A DNA stretch of 39,245 nt, from positions 1 to 39,245 of IMG/VR virus record IMGVR_UViG_3300027793_002327. One strand, 5' to 3'. The stretch is from a virus. Made by a program: the position numbers and the translations under genes. The notes beneath the pieces were generated by a model. That model worked only from the letters and a program-made list of their open reading frames with translations. It was not told the origin of the DNA and did no database searches. Of this stretch, positions 6,427 to 14,617 are shown piece after piece (within the stretch, counting starts at the first letter, position 1; the number at the start of each line of letters is the position of its first letter).

Positions 6427-9400
6427 TTATCTTAATAATGTAAAAGTTCCATTATATTGGAAAACCTTATCTTCCAATGAAGTTACAATCATCTTATACA
6501 CATATACACCATCGGGTGCTGGTTTACCCAAATAGTTTCCATCCCATCCTTTTGAAAGGTCAGTTGTTTCAAACATTTTTTCTCCCCAACGGTTAAAGAT
6601 TAACATTTCGTATGTTTTATTATTAATAACGAATGGTTTGAATGTATTGTTTTCATTTGGACCTGCATTGTCAGGTGTGAAAGCGTCAGGAACAAACACA
6701 ATTATGTCAGGCCCAATTAGTACTCTACTAATTGTTGAGTCTTTACATCCTTTATCTGTTGTAACAACTAACTTAATCCAATAAGTTCCCGTATCTTTAC
6801 CAAATACAATGTTTGAATTCTTAAATGTATCACTACCAATCTTAAATAATTTACCCCAAGTCCAATTGTACTTCATATTAGTCACAAATGGATTCTGACT
6901 AACACTTGATGTATTAATAGTTTTAAACTTAGGTAATGCCACCGTTGTTTTGTACAATGGGTCAGTAGTAAACACAACACTTGGTTTTGGATAAACTTCA
7001 AATGTTTTTGTTATAGATGTTCCACATATCTTTTCAGGAAAGAACGTGTTATTAACCGCTGTTAATGATGTTCTATAATAACCAAAGTTATTAAAAGTTT
7101 TTGACCAACTAAAATTATCTCTTAGTAAGAATGTATCATTTACAACCCACGAATACTCAATTGATTTAATTCCGCGTTTTTCAGTCGGTGTGAATGTTGA
7201 AAAATGTGGTTGACATCCATTTGTTGTGGTGAAGTCAGGTTCAGGATAAGGTGTGATTAAAATCTTGACACTGTCAATTACTCTAGCACAAAGTGGTGCG
7301 TCCCAAGATTTGAATTTAACCGTAAAGTATCCTCTTGCAGTATCATTATCAGATGGTACGTATTGTTTTTTACCAAAACCTCTTTTGTTACCAATCATTT
7401 GACCACCAGGAGGTGTTAGAGTATCATAAAGATTAGTATTAACTACCCATCTGAATTTAACTGCGGAGTCAATGTTTGCAGTGTCTAATTTTAGAGTCCA
7501 AGTATCTTTACCACAACTCACAAATGGTGGAACAAACTTAATTTCAGGTTGGTTCATTACTGTTAGTTTTAATATCTCAGTATCTTTACAACCATATTGA
7601 CTTTCACCAACCATCATAAGTTTGTAAGGATTATTAAAACCTCCGATATATCCTTTAGCCTTCGGTGTTGGTGTAAAAAGTCCCCCATCAGGGTAAGTGA
7701 TTTTTGTCACACCCCAACTACCATCGGTTATTACATTTTTCAATTCATATGGCCAAGGATATGTTGAACAAAAACCCATACCTATTACTTTCAGGTCAGG
7801 TTTATAACTAATAATCACATCAAAACTATCCACTCTTGAACAAGTAACTGAATGGTCAGGAGCTATAAGGTTACTTACAAACTTAATGTTATAATTACCT
7901 ACACCTATACTAGTTTTGAATATACCTGTTGATATATCTGTAGATACTTTAGGGTCATTTCTATCACCATTCCTATCCTGAATAAAGATGGTACCTTGAG
8001 TAGGTTTAACACCATCCACCAAAATGTAATCAAATAAATTAATACTCACACCTGAATTTTCACAATAAAGAGGTATGGTTGTCAATTCAACTTTAGGTTC
8101 TGTAATGATATTTACATCAACAGTGTCGGTACTTTGACAACCCGTAATTAAATCTTTAACGGTAAGTTTGAAAGTGTACAAACCTTTGTAATAATCCTGT
8201 GAAGGTGCACCAAAGTTAAATCTAATGTTTGGAATTGAGTTCGTAGAAATATTATAAAGTAGTTTAGATGTGTCCACACCATTAGGTGCTCTAACAACTT
8301 CCCATAACATGTTCACACCATTTTTGGTTGCTGGTCTTACTCTCAAATTGTCCATCATCATTGACCCAATATCTTGACATACTGTCGCCTTTCTTAATTG
8401 GATAATGGGTGTACCATATATTGTTTGTGTTGTTGAATCCATGTTTGAACAACCATTTGTATCGTTAAACTTAACATAAACTTTTGTAGTAAAGTTATTA
8501 CCTCCTTGTAATTTACTATTATCTACTGATATTGTGTTGAATAGGAACCTTCCGTTAGATGGATTCGTAACAATGTTTCCTATTTTATTTTTGTTTCCGC
8601 TCCATATTTCATATGTTCCAAAGTTATGAGGTTTAACCAAGAATGGTTCCATCCATACACTACCATAAGAATAACATTGAGGTTTCAATGGTTTTGGGTC
8701 CCAACCAATTTTTGGTAATGGTTTAACCCTTACAAAAATTGTATCCATATCTTCACAAGTGTGCCCGTTTTGAGTCAACACCGTCTTCAATGTAAACATA
8801 TAAGTTAACTTTGTAATATCAGATTTTAACTTATAGGTTGATAAATTCCCTAATCCACCCCAAGTATATGTAGGAGTCAATGATGTTGGTTTATGATTGG
8901 CAGTCAAGGTGAATGTATCTTTATCACATATTGATTGGTTAGGTCCAGCATTAGATATGACAGTATCATTCACAACAAGTATTGCCGTGTCATACTTCAC
9001 ACACTGATATGTCGTATCAGTAATTCTAACCCAATAACTACCTTTTAGGTTTGTTGTCATGTAACGAGTTGTATCACCCGTACTCCACAAGTATTTTACC
9101 GTGTCATTGTTTTGACCATCAAATGTATTAGTTTCATAGGTACAGATAACCTTATCTGAACCCAAAGTAATAACAGGTAGTGGTTTAACAAATGTTAATG
9201 TGGTATCACGGAACTTACAACCATCACCATCAGTTACTTCCAACATCAATGTTGAATCGGATTTGAAGTTTTTAATCGTTGTGAAATCGGTGGTATCACC
9301 ATTATTCCATTTGTATTTCAAAGTAGGTTTACCAGCAATTACTTTAGCCTTCAATGTAAATGTAGTTTCTTTACAAGCAAAACTATCAGCATCTGCCAAT

Positions 9401-10962
9401 ACAACTTTTGGTGGTTGGGTTAAATAAACGGTATCACTATAAATCGTAACACATGATTGGGCACTTGTTAATTTATGAATGATAATATACTTACCTTCAT
9501 AATAGTAATTCATGGTATCGGTTTTCTTTGAAGAGTAAAATAACTCGTTCGCCAAAGTATCTCTAACACTCCATGAATAACTTGTTGCGGCATATAACTC
9601 ATACGCTTCCATGGCGAACCTTCCACATTTTAATTGGGTATATCTACGTTTTGATGTAGGTTTTGGATTTACCTTAATCTTAAATGAACGAATTGATGTT
9701 GCTGGTGGTTCACAGTGTTCGTCACTAACGGTAACTGTAAATGAATATGATATATCAGAAGCCGAACCAATTGGCGGTGTCCATTCAAAGTTTGCGTAAG
9801 ACTTTCTTTTTTCTGGCCAATCACTCTTATTCGCCAATGTAAACTTCGCGCCAGGAATACCGTTGTTCCATTTCATTGTTGTTGTATCAGGAGTTGTCTG
9901 ATATGGTGTAAAAGTTTCATCATCAGATTCAACCTTAAACTTCAAAGTTTCACCCTCACATACTTTGTAAGTAAACTTGGGACCCAAAGTCGGTGCTTTG
10001 TTATATCCACAATCATCCCTAACCCATACCTGCATGTCACGTCTTGTTCTACCAATTACACGCCATACACCAGACGTGTCTTTTCTCCATTCAGTTTGTT
10101 CAACACATATAACCGCAGATTCATCACATTTGGTTGGTGTTGTAATAATATCACCATTTGTTGTATCAAAATAAAAACCTCTTGGTGGGTTTGTTTTTGG
10201 GTTTGGTGTACAGTTAATTGTCGTTGGTGGTACACAATACGGTGTCATAGGCACTCTAGCAGTAAATGGTGATGAATATGAAACTGAACTGTTAGGAATA
10301 CCCTGAAGCCCATTTACTAACTTATATGAAATTGAATCATAATCTATTGTGTCAGTCGCACCATTATTGTAATACCAAGGTTGATTACAACATAAAAAGG
10401 CAATAGGTGGGTTAGATAATTGTGGTGAACTGTTACACTTGTTCTTCATTTTTTGAAGGTTACAAATGTTAACCATTGCCGTGGCGTAAAAGTTTTGATT
10501 TGACTGTCCTGTTGTAATACCACCATTTCTACAGCACTCATTCACATAAAATGTAACCTCACAACATGTTGATTTATTTACAAAATTGTTTAATGGTGAC
10601 GTATTAAAATCAATCGTGGCTTCAAATGTGTGTTCTTCAACACCTTTATTCGCAAAGGCGGAATTTGCGGTACCACATGGATTACTACTTGTTGAACATC
10701 TTGTTGTTACGTCTTTAATTGAAACCCTTGATAGTCCACTTAATGTGTAACTACCACATCCATTTCCACCATTTAATCCTGCATAAGTGCCAAATGACGG
10801 TGTACCCATAGACACACCTCTACAATCTCGGTAAACTTTAGCAATTATTTTGTACTTTCCATTTCCTAAACATTTGTAGGAAACATCTGCACCCATCATG
10901 TGGGTTGCCTGAACAGTTAAAAAACTGAACAAGAACATCATTAAAAGTAATAATTTTTTCAT
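6427..10962 (-). CDS. Giant secreted protein with Ig-like repeats and a type B T9SS (gliding-motility) C-terminal sorting domain
   Basis: 1511 aa, the largest gene in the window. Residues 1-19 are a signal peptide (Leu/Phe-rich, cleaved after VQA). The mature start THMMGADVSYKCLGNGKYK followed by YRDCRG resembles the N-termini of large Bacteroidota surface proteins. The middle holds many Ig/PKD-like modules with recurring CxxxxFTL starts and WSTGDTT or WNNGDTT strands, and each module contains Cys. The last ~90 residues match the CHU_C / gliding-motility C-terminal domain: FVPDAFTPDN, IFNRWGEKMFET, WDGNYLGKPAPDGVYVYKM. In hosts this domain directs cargo through the type IX system and attaches it to the surface. 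A degenerate late-like motif (TACTTATA) precedes the start. A phage origin is clear from the flanking genes; function as adhesin, decoy or exclusion factor is inference. Confidence 0.88.
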   Translation of the reverse strand: MKKLLLLMMFLFSFLTVQATHMMGADVSYKCLGNGKYKIIAKVYRDCRGVSMGTPSFGTYAGLNGGNGCGSYTLSGLSRVSIKDVTTRCSTSSNPCGTANSAFANKGVEEHTFEATIDFNTSPLNNFVNKSTCCEVTFYVNECCRNGGITTGQSNQNFYATAMVNICNLQKMKNKCNSSPQLSNPPIAFLCCNQPWYYNNGATDTIDYDSISYKLVNGLQGIPNSSVSYSSPFTARVPMTPYCVPPTTINCTPNPKTNPPRGFYFDTTNGDIITTPTKCDESAVICVEQTEWRKDTSGVWRVIGRTRRDMQVWVRDDCGYNKAPTLGPKFTYKVCEGETLKFKVESDDETFTPYQTTPDTTTMKWNNGIPGAKFTLANKSDWPEKRKSYANFEWTPPIGSASDISYSFTVTVSDEHCEPPATSIRSFKIKVNPKPTSKRRYTQLKCGRFAMEAYELYAATSYSWSVRDTLANELFYSSKKTDTMNYYYEGKYIIIHKLTSAQSCVTIYSDTVYLTQPPKVVLADADSFACKETTFTLKAKVIAGKPTLKYKWNNGDTTDFTTIKNFKSDSTLMLEVTDGDGCKFRDTTLTFVKPLPVITLGSDKVICTYETNTFDGQNNDTVKYLWSTGDTTRYMTTNLKGSYWVRITDTTYQCVKYDTAILVVNDTVISNAGPNQSICDKDTFTLTANHKPTSLTPTYTWGGLGNLSTYKLKSDITKLTYMFTLKTVLTQNGHTCEDMDTIFVRVKPLPKIGWDPKPLKPQCYSYGSVWMEPFLVKPHNFGTYEIWSGNKNKIGNIVTNPSNGRFLFNTISVDNSKLQGGNNFTTKVYVKFNDTNGCSNMDSTTQTIYGTPIIQLRKATVCQDIGSMMMDNLRVRPATKNGVNMLWEVVRAPNGVDTSKLLYNISTNSIPNIRFNFGAPSQDYYKGLYTFKLTVKDLITGCQSTDTVDVNIITEPKVELTTIPLYCENSGVSINLFDYILVDGVKPTQGTIFIQDRNGDRNDPKVSTDISTGIFKTSIGVGNYNIKFVSNLIAPDHSVTCSRVDSFDVIISYKPDLKVIGMGFCSTYPWPYELKNVITDGSWGVTKITYPDGGLFTPTPKAKGYIGGFNNPYKLMMVGESQYGCKDTEILKLTVMNQPEIKFVPPFVSCGKDTWTLKLDTANIDSAVKFRWVVNTNLYDTLTPPGGQMIGNKRGFGKKQYVPSDNDTARGYFTVKFKSWDAPLCARVIDSVKILITPYPEPDFTTTNGCQPHFSTFTPTEKRGIKSIEYSWVVNDTFLLRDNFSWSKTFNNFGYYRTSLTAVNNTFFPEKICGTSITKTFEVYPKPSVVFTTDPLYKTTVALPKFKTINTSSVSQNPFVTNMKYNWTWGKLFKIGSDTFKNSNIVFGKDTGTYWIKLVVTTDKGCKDSTISRVLIGPDIIVFVPDAFTPDNAGPNENNTFKPFVINNKTYEMLIFNRWGEKMFETTDLSKGWDGNYLGKPAPDGVYVYKMIVTSLEDKVFQYNGTFTLLR

Positions 10963-11010
10963 ATCTTATAAGTATAGACAATATTATGTACAAAAAGGTA
11001 TTCTGAGTGT

Positions 11011-11039
11011 AAAAAAAATCCCCACTTTTGATGGGGATT
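11011..11039 (-). terminator. Intrinsic terminator after the kinase gene
   Basis: 8-bp hairpin AATCCCCA-N7-TGGGGATT (11017-11039), followed on the minus strand by eight T. It separates the kinase/phosphoesterase operon from the giant gene. Confidence 0.85.
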
Positions 11040-11056
11040 TTAAATAGTTATTTTTA

Positions 11057-11497
11057 TTAAACTAATTTAACTTCAAATCGGTCTTTCATTGCCTGTAATT
11101 TGTCCTCAGGTACTCCGTGTTCATTAACACCACCATGCCTGTTTTCCACAATTATACTGAATACCTTATACCCATATTGACTTGCCAAATCATAGTAATG
11201 TTTCATTTCCCACTCTTGTGTAAATGTGTTGGAAACAACAATGTCAGATGAATCCAAACCACTTGTAATATGATTTTGAATCATTGCCATCTCAACTTGA
11301 GATTGACACCACTCATGTGCTTGTTTTAATTTTAATCCATCAAAATTGTAGTTTCCATGAATATCCGTAAAATATTTATCGGTCTCAAAATGAGTACAAC
11401 CAAGTTGTTTTGCCAAGGTGGATTTACCAGCCCCTGGTATTCCACGTAATAGATAAAGGTTTTTTCCTGCTGATGTATAAGTTGTCATATTAGTCAA
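11057..11497 (-). CDS. P-loop kinase, polynucleotide-kinase-like
   Basis: 146 aa. Walker A GIPGAGKST at residues 19-27, then ETDKYF (the Asp position of the PNK/N4BP2-like kinase family) and a C-terminal lid with Arg residues (ENRHGG). This matches single-domain AAA_33-type kinases related to the 5'-kinase half of T4 Pnkp, which phosphorylate 5'-OH polynucleotide ends. It overlaps the upstream metallophosphoesterase by 8 nt. Inference: the pair could heal RNA ends (5' kinase plus 3' or 2',3'-cyclic phosphatase) for the Rnl1-like ligase at 3701-4732. Other small-molecule kinase roles are not excluded. Confidence 0.8.
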   Translation of the reverse strand: MTNMTTYTSAGKNLYLLRGIPGAGKSTLAKQLGCTHFETDKYFTDIHGNYNFDGLKLKQAHEWCQSQVEMAMIQNHITSGLDSSDIVVSNTFTQEWEMKHYYDLASQYGYKVFSIIVENRHGGVNEHGVPEDKLQAMKDRFEVKLV

Positions 11498-12140
11498 TTC
11501 TTTTTTCGTGATGGTCTTTAGGTAATGTCAATTTTTTGTGTGGTCGGTCTTTCATAATTGAACGAATTTCTTTGATGTTAATTGGATACAAGTTGTTACC
11601 ATCAACACCCACGTCCATTGCCTTACCATCGTTAATTCTAAGGTGTGGAGGTAAGTGAACGTGACCGTGTAAGTGAATTACACCATCGTTCATTCCGTTC
11701 CAACTTGCAATTGGGTAGTGCATACATACAATTGAAAGTTTGTCCATTTCTTTTCCGTTTGGGATTCTTAAATCCAAGTGGATATAATCTTGAGTTGATG
11801 TGAACAAACTTTGAACATTCTCTTTGTTTCTACGAATGTGATGGTCGTGGTTTCCATAAACCAAGTGAACATTTTTACATAAAATTCTGTTACGAAACTC
11901 TTCAATTTGTTCAAACCCGCCAAAAGACCAGTCACCTAAGTGAATCAAAACATCATTTTCACCAACCATTTCGTTGATGTTATTTACCAATGTGTCATTC
12001 ATGTGGTCAAGAGACTTGAAATCACGGGTTAAGTTTTCAGAACCAGCCCAACGAGTTGTTGCACGGCAGATATTAGAGTGAGAATAATGTGTATCACTCG
12101 TGAAAAATAACTGCTGACCTTTTTCTAAAATCAATTTCAT
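11490..12140 (-). CDS. Calcineurin-like metallophosphoesterase
   Basis: 216 aa. All family motifs are visible: SDTHYSHSN (Asp16, His18), HLGDWSF, GNHDHH, MHYPI and HGHVH. The fold binds two metals and cleaves phosphomono- or diesters. Close relatives are frequent in large phages. It is the first gene of a two-gene operon with the P-loop kinase, overlapping it by 8 nt. The ATG at 12140 lies 4 nt downstream of a TATCTTTG element, so the transcript may be leaderless. In bacterial Pnkp enzymes a calcineurin-type phosphatase is fused to the kinase, so this operon may be a split version (inference). Confidence 0.88.
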   Translation of the reverse strand: MKLILEKGQQLFFTSDTHYSHSNICRATTRWAGSENLTRDFKSLDHMNDTLVNNINEMVGENDVLIHLGDWSFGGFEQIEEFRNRILCKNVHLVYGNHDHHIRRNKENVQSLFTSTQDYIHLDLRIPNGKEMDKLSIVCMHYPIASWNGMNDGVIHLHGHVHLPPHLRINDGKAMDVGVDGNNLYPINIKEIRSIMKDRPHKKLTLPKDHHEKRID

Positions 12141-12144
12141 ACCA

Positions 12145-12152
12145 CAAAGATA
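12145..12152 (-). promoter_or_regulatory. Host-type promoter of the phosphoesterase/kinase operon
   Basis: TTTG-N20-TATCTTTG on the minus strand, an exact match to the Bacteroidota -33/-7 pattern. The -7 element ends 4 nt before the ATG at 12140. Confidence 0.85.
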
Positions 12153-12163
12153 GTATTAAAATT

Positions 12164-12460
12164 TTAACTAACCAAATACTTGTAACCTTCTCCTGTTTTT
12201 TTTACGGACACATCAACATCAAGGAATACCGCATTTTGTTCACCAGCATGTAAACCTAAAATGTTATAATCGTAAAATTCTTCGGCCTCACCCATTGTCA
12301 TCAAATCTCTTTCACATAATATTGATAGTATTTTTGGTTTGGAATATAAGATTCGTCTACCATTTCCAAATTCCTCAACAATTCCAATAATCGCCTCCTC
12401 AAGTCCATCTAACAAAATGGCTCCTTCGGCATATTCATCTAAATCTATTGTAAAACTCAT
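12164..12460 (-). CDS. Hypothetical acidic protein, 98 aa
   Basis: Not recognised. An acidic protein (ITIDLDEY-type N-terminus, LLDGLEEAIIGIVEEFGNGR, then LSILCERDLMTMGEAEEFYDYN and a terminal DVDVSVKKTGEG). The pattern resembles small conserved phage proteins of unknown role. Its ATG overlaps the stop of the upstream secreted-protein gene (ATGA at 12457-12460). Confidence 0.7.
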   Translation of the reverse strand: MSFTIDLDEYAEGAILLDGLEEAIIGIVEEFGNGRRILYSKPKILSILCERDLMTMGEAEEFYDYNILGLHAGEQNAVFLDVDVSVKKTGEGYKYLVS

Positions 12461-12852
12461 GGGAAAAAATAATATGATATTCTTTGTTCCTTATCAAATA
12501 CAACAATACCAAGACCATTTTCAGTTTTTCTTATAACTATTTCCATGACTCTTTGTGCCCTAATGTTGAATACTTTGACGTAAGCGGCATCATCAACTTT
12601 TGAATATGATAAGATATCATAATTGACACCTCCATTTGAAATCATTCCTGTGTTTTCATCAGTTATGTTGAAAGTCCAATCACTAACAAATGATGTGTAA
12701 TCATTGTTTGATACAAAATCCCATTTATCAGTTTGATAGTTGAATATCATTTTTGATGTTGATACCGTATTTGTTCGGATTTGTGTGGTCGTGTATTGAC
12801 CAAATAGACTTGTTGATAACAACAATAATAGGGATAGAAATATATTTTTCAT
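12457..12852 (-). CDS. Small secreted protein, 131 aa
   Basis: The N-terminal signal peptide (MKNIFLSLLLLLSTSLFGQ, predicted cleavage near the Gln) has the SLFGQ ending common in Bacteroidota. The mature part is beta-rich (KMIFNYQTDKWDF, SDWTFNITDENTG, VMEIVIRKTENG, ISYYFF). No family recognised. It is the first gene of the minus-strand block next to the strand switch, and its product is predicted to leave the cytoplasm through Sec. Confidence 0.7.
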   Translation of the reverse strand: MKNIFLSLLLLLSTSLFGQYTTTQIRTNTVSTSKMIFNYQTDKWDFVSNNDYTSFVSDWTFNITDENTGMISNGGVNYDILSYSKVDDAAYVKVFNIRAQRVMEIVIRKTENGLGIVVFDKEQRISYYFFP

Positions 12853-13005
12853 TTGTTTTTTTCGGTCAAAAAAAGGGGGAAATGGAATTTAGGGCTTTTA
12901 CAAATTACCAAGATGCTTTTAGACTCAAATCACCATTTCCTTACCCTGTAGTGAAATTGTAATAAAGATTAAAATTATAATCAAGTGGATTTTAAACAAA
13001 TAAGA
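12853..13005. other. Divergent intergenic region at the strand switch
   Basis: About 150 bases between the minus-strand block and the late plus-strand block. It contains AAAGGGGGA 1 nt before a plus-strand ATG that opens a 26-codon frame (12882-12962). That frame is too short to call. No clear TAnnTTTG promoter for the minus gene is seen. Confidence 0.4.
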
Positions 13006-13013
13006 TATTTATT
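13006..13013 (+). promoter_or_regulatory. Late motif TATTTATT
   Basis: Ends 4 nt before the ATG at 13018; one of about twelve plus-strand copies with the same spacing. Confidence 0.65.
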
Positions 13014-13017
13014 GTGT

Positions 13018-13689
13018 ATGAGATACATGTTAAACATTTCTGATGAAGAAAAACAAGCCCTATTAAACCAACATAGCAGACCATATGATGGTTATCAAAC
13101 ATTAAGATTCCCTGAACCTGACAATAGAATTCATACTTATGACCCTGCTGGTGATAAAGCGGGAATCACTGTTAATAACAAAGGTGAAGTTAAACGATAT
13201 ACCAATGTGGGTATTAATGAATCAATGAATAGTGATGTTGCTGAACCACACTACGGTTCGTTTGATTACGTTGAGAACAAAATGTGTGAAGCGTGTGGTG
13301 GTTCTATTCAAGAAGATGTTTGCGAAGTGTGTGGTGAAAGTTACATGAATGAAGATATTACTGAACCTTATTCTGAAATTGATTTTTCTAATTATGATTT
13401 TGATTCAAAAGGACCTGAACAATTTGAAGATGAAGACATGCAAGCTGGTGGTGAGGAATTATTTCCTTCTTATGATTCTGATGGAAATTTTTTAGGAATG
13501 GTAAAACTCAACGGCGACATGGAAGATGGTAAAGAAATGTACCCTGAAGAAAAACCAGCATACGAATTTGATTCACCAGGTCCTTATGGCGCAACAAATA
13601 CTTTTGAGGGTGTTGAAAATCCTGAAAAAGTTAAAGATTCAATTAAAGAATCTTTGAATTGGTTCAAGAGATTCTCAAACTTTAACTAA
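13018..13689 (+). CDS. Zinc-ribbon protein, probable virion component, 223 aa
   Basis: An acidic, Pro/Gly/Asp-rich protein with one treble-cysteine cluster CxxC-N8-CxxC (about residues 90-105: CEACGG then CEVCGES), a zinc ribbon. The N-terminus MRYMLNISDEEKQALLNQH resembles the short leading helices of other late gene products here. The ATG at 13018 is chosen because the late motif lies directly before it; the upstream GTG at 12985 would place the motif inside the gene. The stop overlaps the convergent 70-aa gene by 15 nt. Function unknown; the late position suggests a head or tail part. Confidence 0.65.
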   Translation: MRYMLNISDEEKQALLNQHSRPYDGYQTLRFPEPDNRIHTYDPAGDKAGITVNNKGEVKRYTNVGINESMNSDVAEPHYGSFDYVENKMCEACGGSIQEDVCEVCGESYMNEDITEPYSEIDFSNYDFDSKGPEQFEDEDMQAGGEELFPSYDSDGNFLGMVKLNGDMEDGKEMYPEEKPAYEFDSPGPYGATNTFEGVENPEKVKDSIKESLNWFKRFSNFN

Positions 13690-13887
13690 TTTCGTTTCTT
13701 GAAGTTTTTTGGACACCAATTTCATTAAATGTTGGTGGGTGGTAAAATCTTTATTTTTGACGTAATAAAGATTTGCATAATTAATTGCAATTTTTAATTG
13801 AGCATAGGTCTTACAAGAGTTAATAACAACACAAGCTTTACGAAATTCAATCAAATTTGGTTCGGTTTTAGTTTTTTTAAATAACAT
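13675..13887 (-). CDS. Hypothetical basic protein, 70 aa
   Basis: Not recognised. A basic helical protein (MLFKKTKTEPNLIEFRKAC, AQLKIAINYANLYYV, LMKLVSKKLQETK). It is convergent with the zinc-ribbon gene, with a 15-nt 3' overlap, and divergent from the 97-aa acidic gene. Codon use resembles neighbours and the region has no competing plus-strand frame, which supports a real gene. Confidence 0.55.
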   Translation of the reverse strand: MLFKKTKTEPNLIEFRKACVVINSCKTYAQLKIAINYANLYYVKNKDFTTHQHLMKLVSKKLQETKLVKV

Positions 13888-13969
13888 ATTTTTTTGGTTT
13901 AATGTGTCTTTTGTAAATTATTAAGATATTTTGATAAGCAAAGATAAATATTTTTTACAACAAAACAAA

Positions 13970-14263
13970 ATGGAAATAGTAGAAATTATTTCCTACCACC
14001 AATCCGAAAACATTACTGAAGTCACCTTTAGATTAATGAATGATGAAGAAGACATGGTTAGGACAGATGTAATTGAAAACAACTTCTTTGAAGAGTTTGG
14101 ATACGATTACTTAGCGCCAGTTACTGACTGGTTATTTGAAGAAGATTCATTAGAAATTAACAACGAGTTCCCTGAATATTTGGATGAAGATGAACTTATG
14201 TCATTTCTAAATGAATTTTATATTGTTTACCCTGACAAAATTCCACCCGCAGAATACGAATAA
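13970..14263 (+). CDS. Hypothetical acidic protein, 97 aa
   Basis: Not recognised. A strongly acidic protein (MEIVEIISYHQSENITEV, LMNDEEDMVRTDVI, WLFEEDSLEINNEFPEYLDE). The ATG at 13970 is preferred over the TTG at 13931, which would add 13 codons spanning AT-rich DNA. No clear late motif precedes it, only TAAATATTTTTTA. Possibly a DNA-mimic-like or regulatory protein, but this is only a composition argument. Confidence 0.6.
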   Translation: MEIVEIISYHQSENITEVTFRLMNDEEDMVRTDVIENNFFEEFGYDYLAPVTDWLFEEDSLEINNEFPEYLDEDELMSFLNEFYIVYPDKIPPAEYE

Positions 14264-14278
14264 TATACAATATTGTTG

Positions 14279-14286
14279 TATTTATT
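14279..14286 (+). promoter_or_regulatory. Late motif TATTTATT
   Basis: Ends 4 nt before the ATG at 14291. Confidence 0.65.
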
Positions 14287-14290
14287 GGTA

Positions 14291-14617
14291 ATGCTTAACG
14301 AGGAATTGAAAAGAATTAAACAACTGATGATGGTAGAGGATGAAGAACCTGCCGCTGAACCAGCTGCGGCTTCTACACCATCAGAACCATCAACACCTTC
14401 GTCAAGTTCTTCATCTTCAAGTTCATCGGGAGGAGCGGAAGGTGGAAAAGGATACCCATCAGTAACCAAATGGGAATCAGGTGTGTCAAGAGGTAAAGCA
14501 AATCCTGTTGGAACCACTAAATGGGAATCAGGATTAACAAGAAGTAAATCTAATCAAATTGGTGTTACCAAATGGGAATCAGGAACTAAAAGAGGTAAAG
14601 GTAATACATTACTATAA
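14291..14617 (+). CDS. Repeat-containing small virion protein (TKWESG repeats), 108 aa
   Basis: Starts MLNEELKRIKQLMMVEDEE, the same kind of leader helix as other late proteins here. An Ala/Pro/Ser linker with a run of ten Ser follows. The C-terminal half has three 17-residue repeats of the form TKWESGxxRxKxNxxGx. TKWESG...RG-type repeats occur in tail and baseplate-associated proteins of T4-like phages of marine or aquatic bacteria, from memory of the family and not checked here. The start at 14291 is set by the late motif. Its TAA overlaps the next ATG (TAATG at 14615-14619), so translation is coupled. Confidence 0.65.
   Translation: MLNEELKRIKQLMMVEDEEPAAEPAAASTPSEPSTPSSSSSSSSSSGGAEGGKGYPSVTKWESGVSRGKANPVGTTKWESGLTRSKSNQIGVTKWESGTKRGKGNTLL

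Noticed and set aside
12882-12962. 26-codon plus-strand frame (MEFRAFTNYQ...) with AAAGGGGGA just upstream
   Set aside because: Very short, and the purine run is only 1 nt from the ATG, too close for a working Shine-Dalgarno site; more likely leader or promoter DNA at the strand switch.
12985-13017. GTG start at 12985 for the zinc-ribbon gene
   Set aside because: It would place the TATTTATT late motif inside the coding region; the ATG at 13018 has the same 4-nt spacing from the motif as other late genes.
14227-14517. 96-codon minus-strand frame opposite the TKWESG repeat gene
   Set aside because: An acidic/Pro low-complexity translation arising from the antisense of Ser and Pro codon runs.
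14470-14617. CRISPR-like direct repeats
   Set aside because: The 51-nt repeats are in frame, have no spacers and encode the 17-residue TKWESG units.
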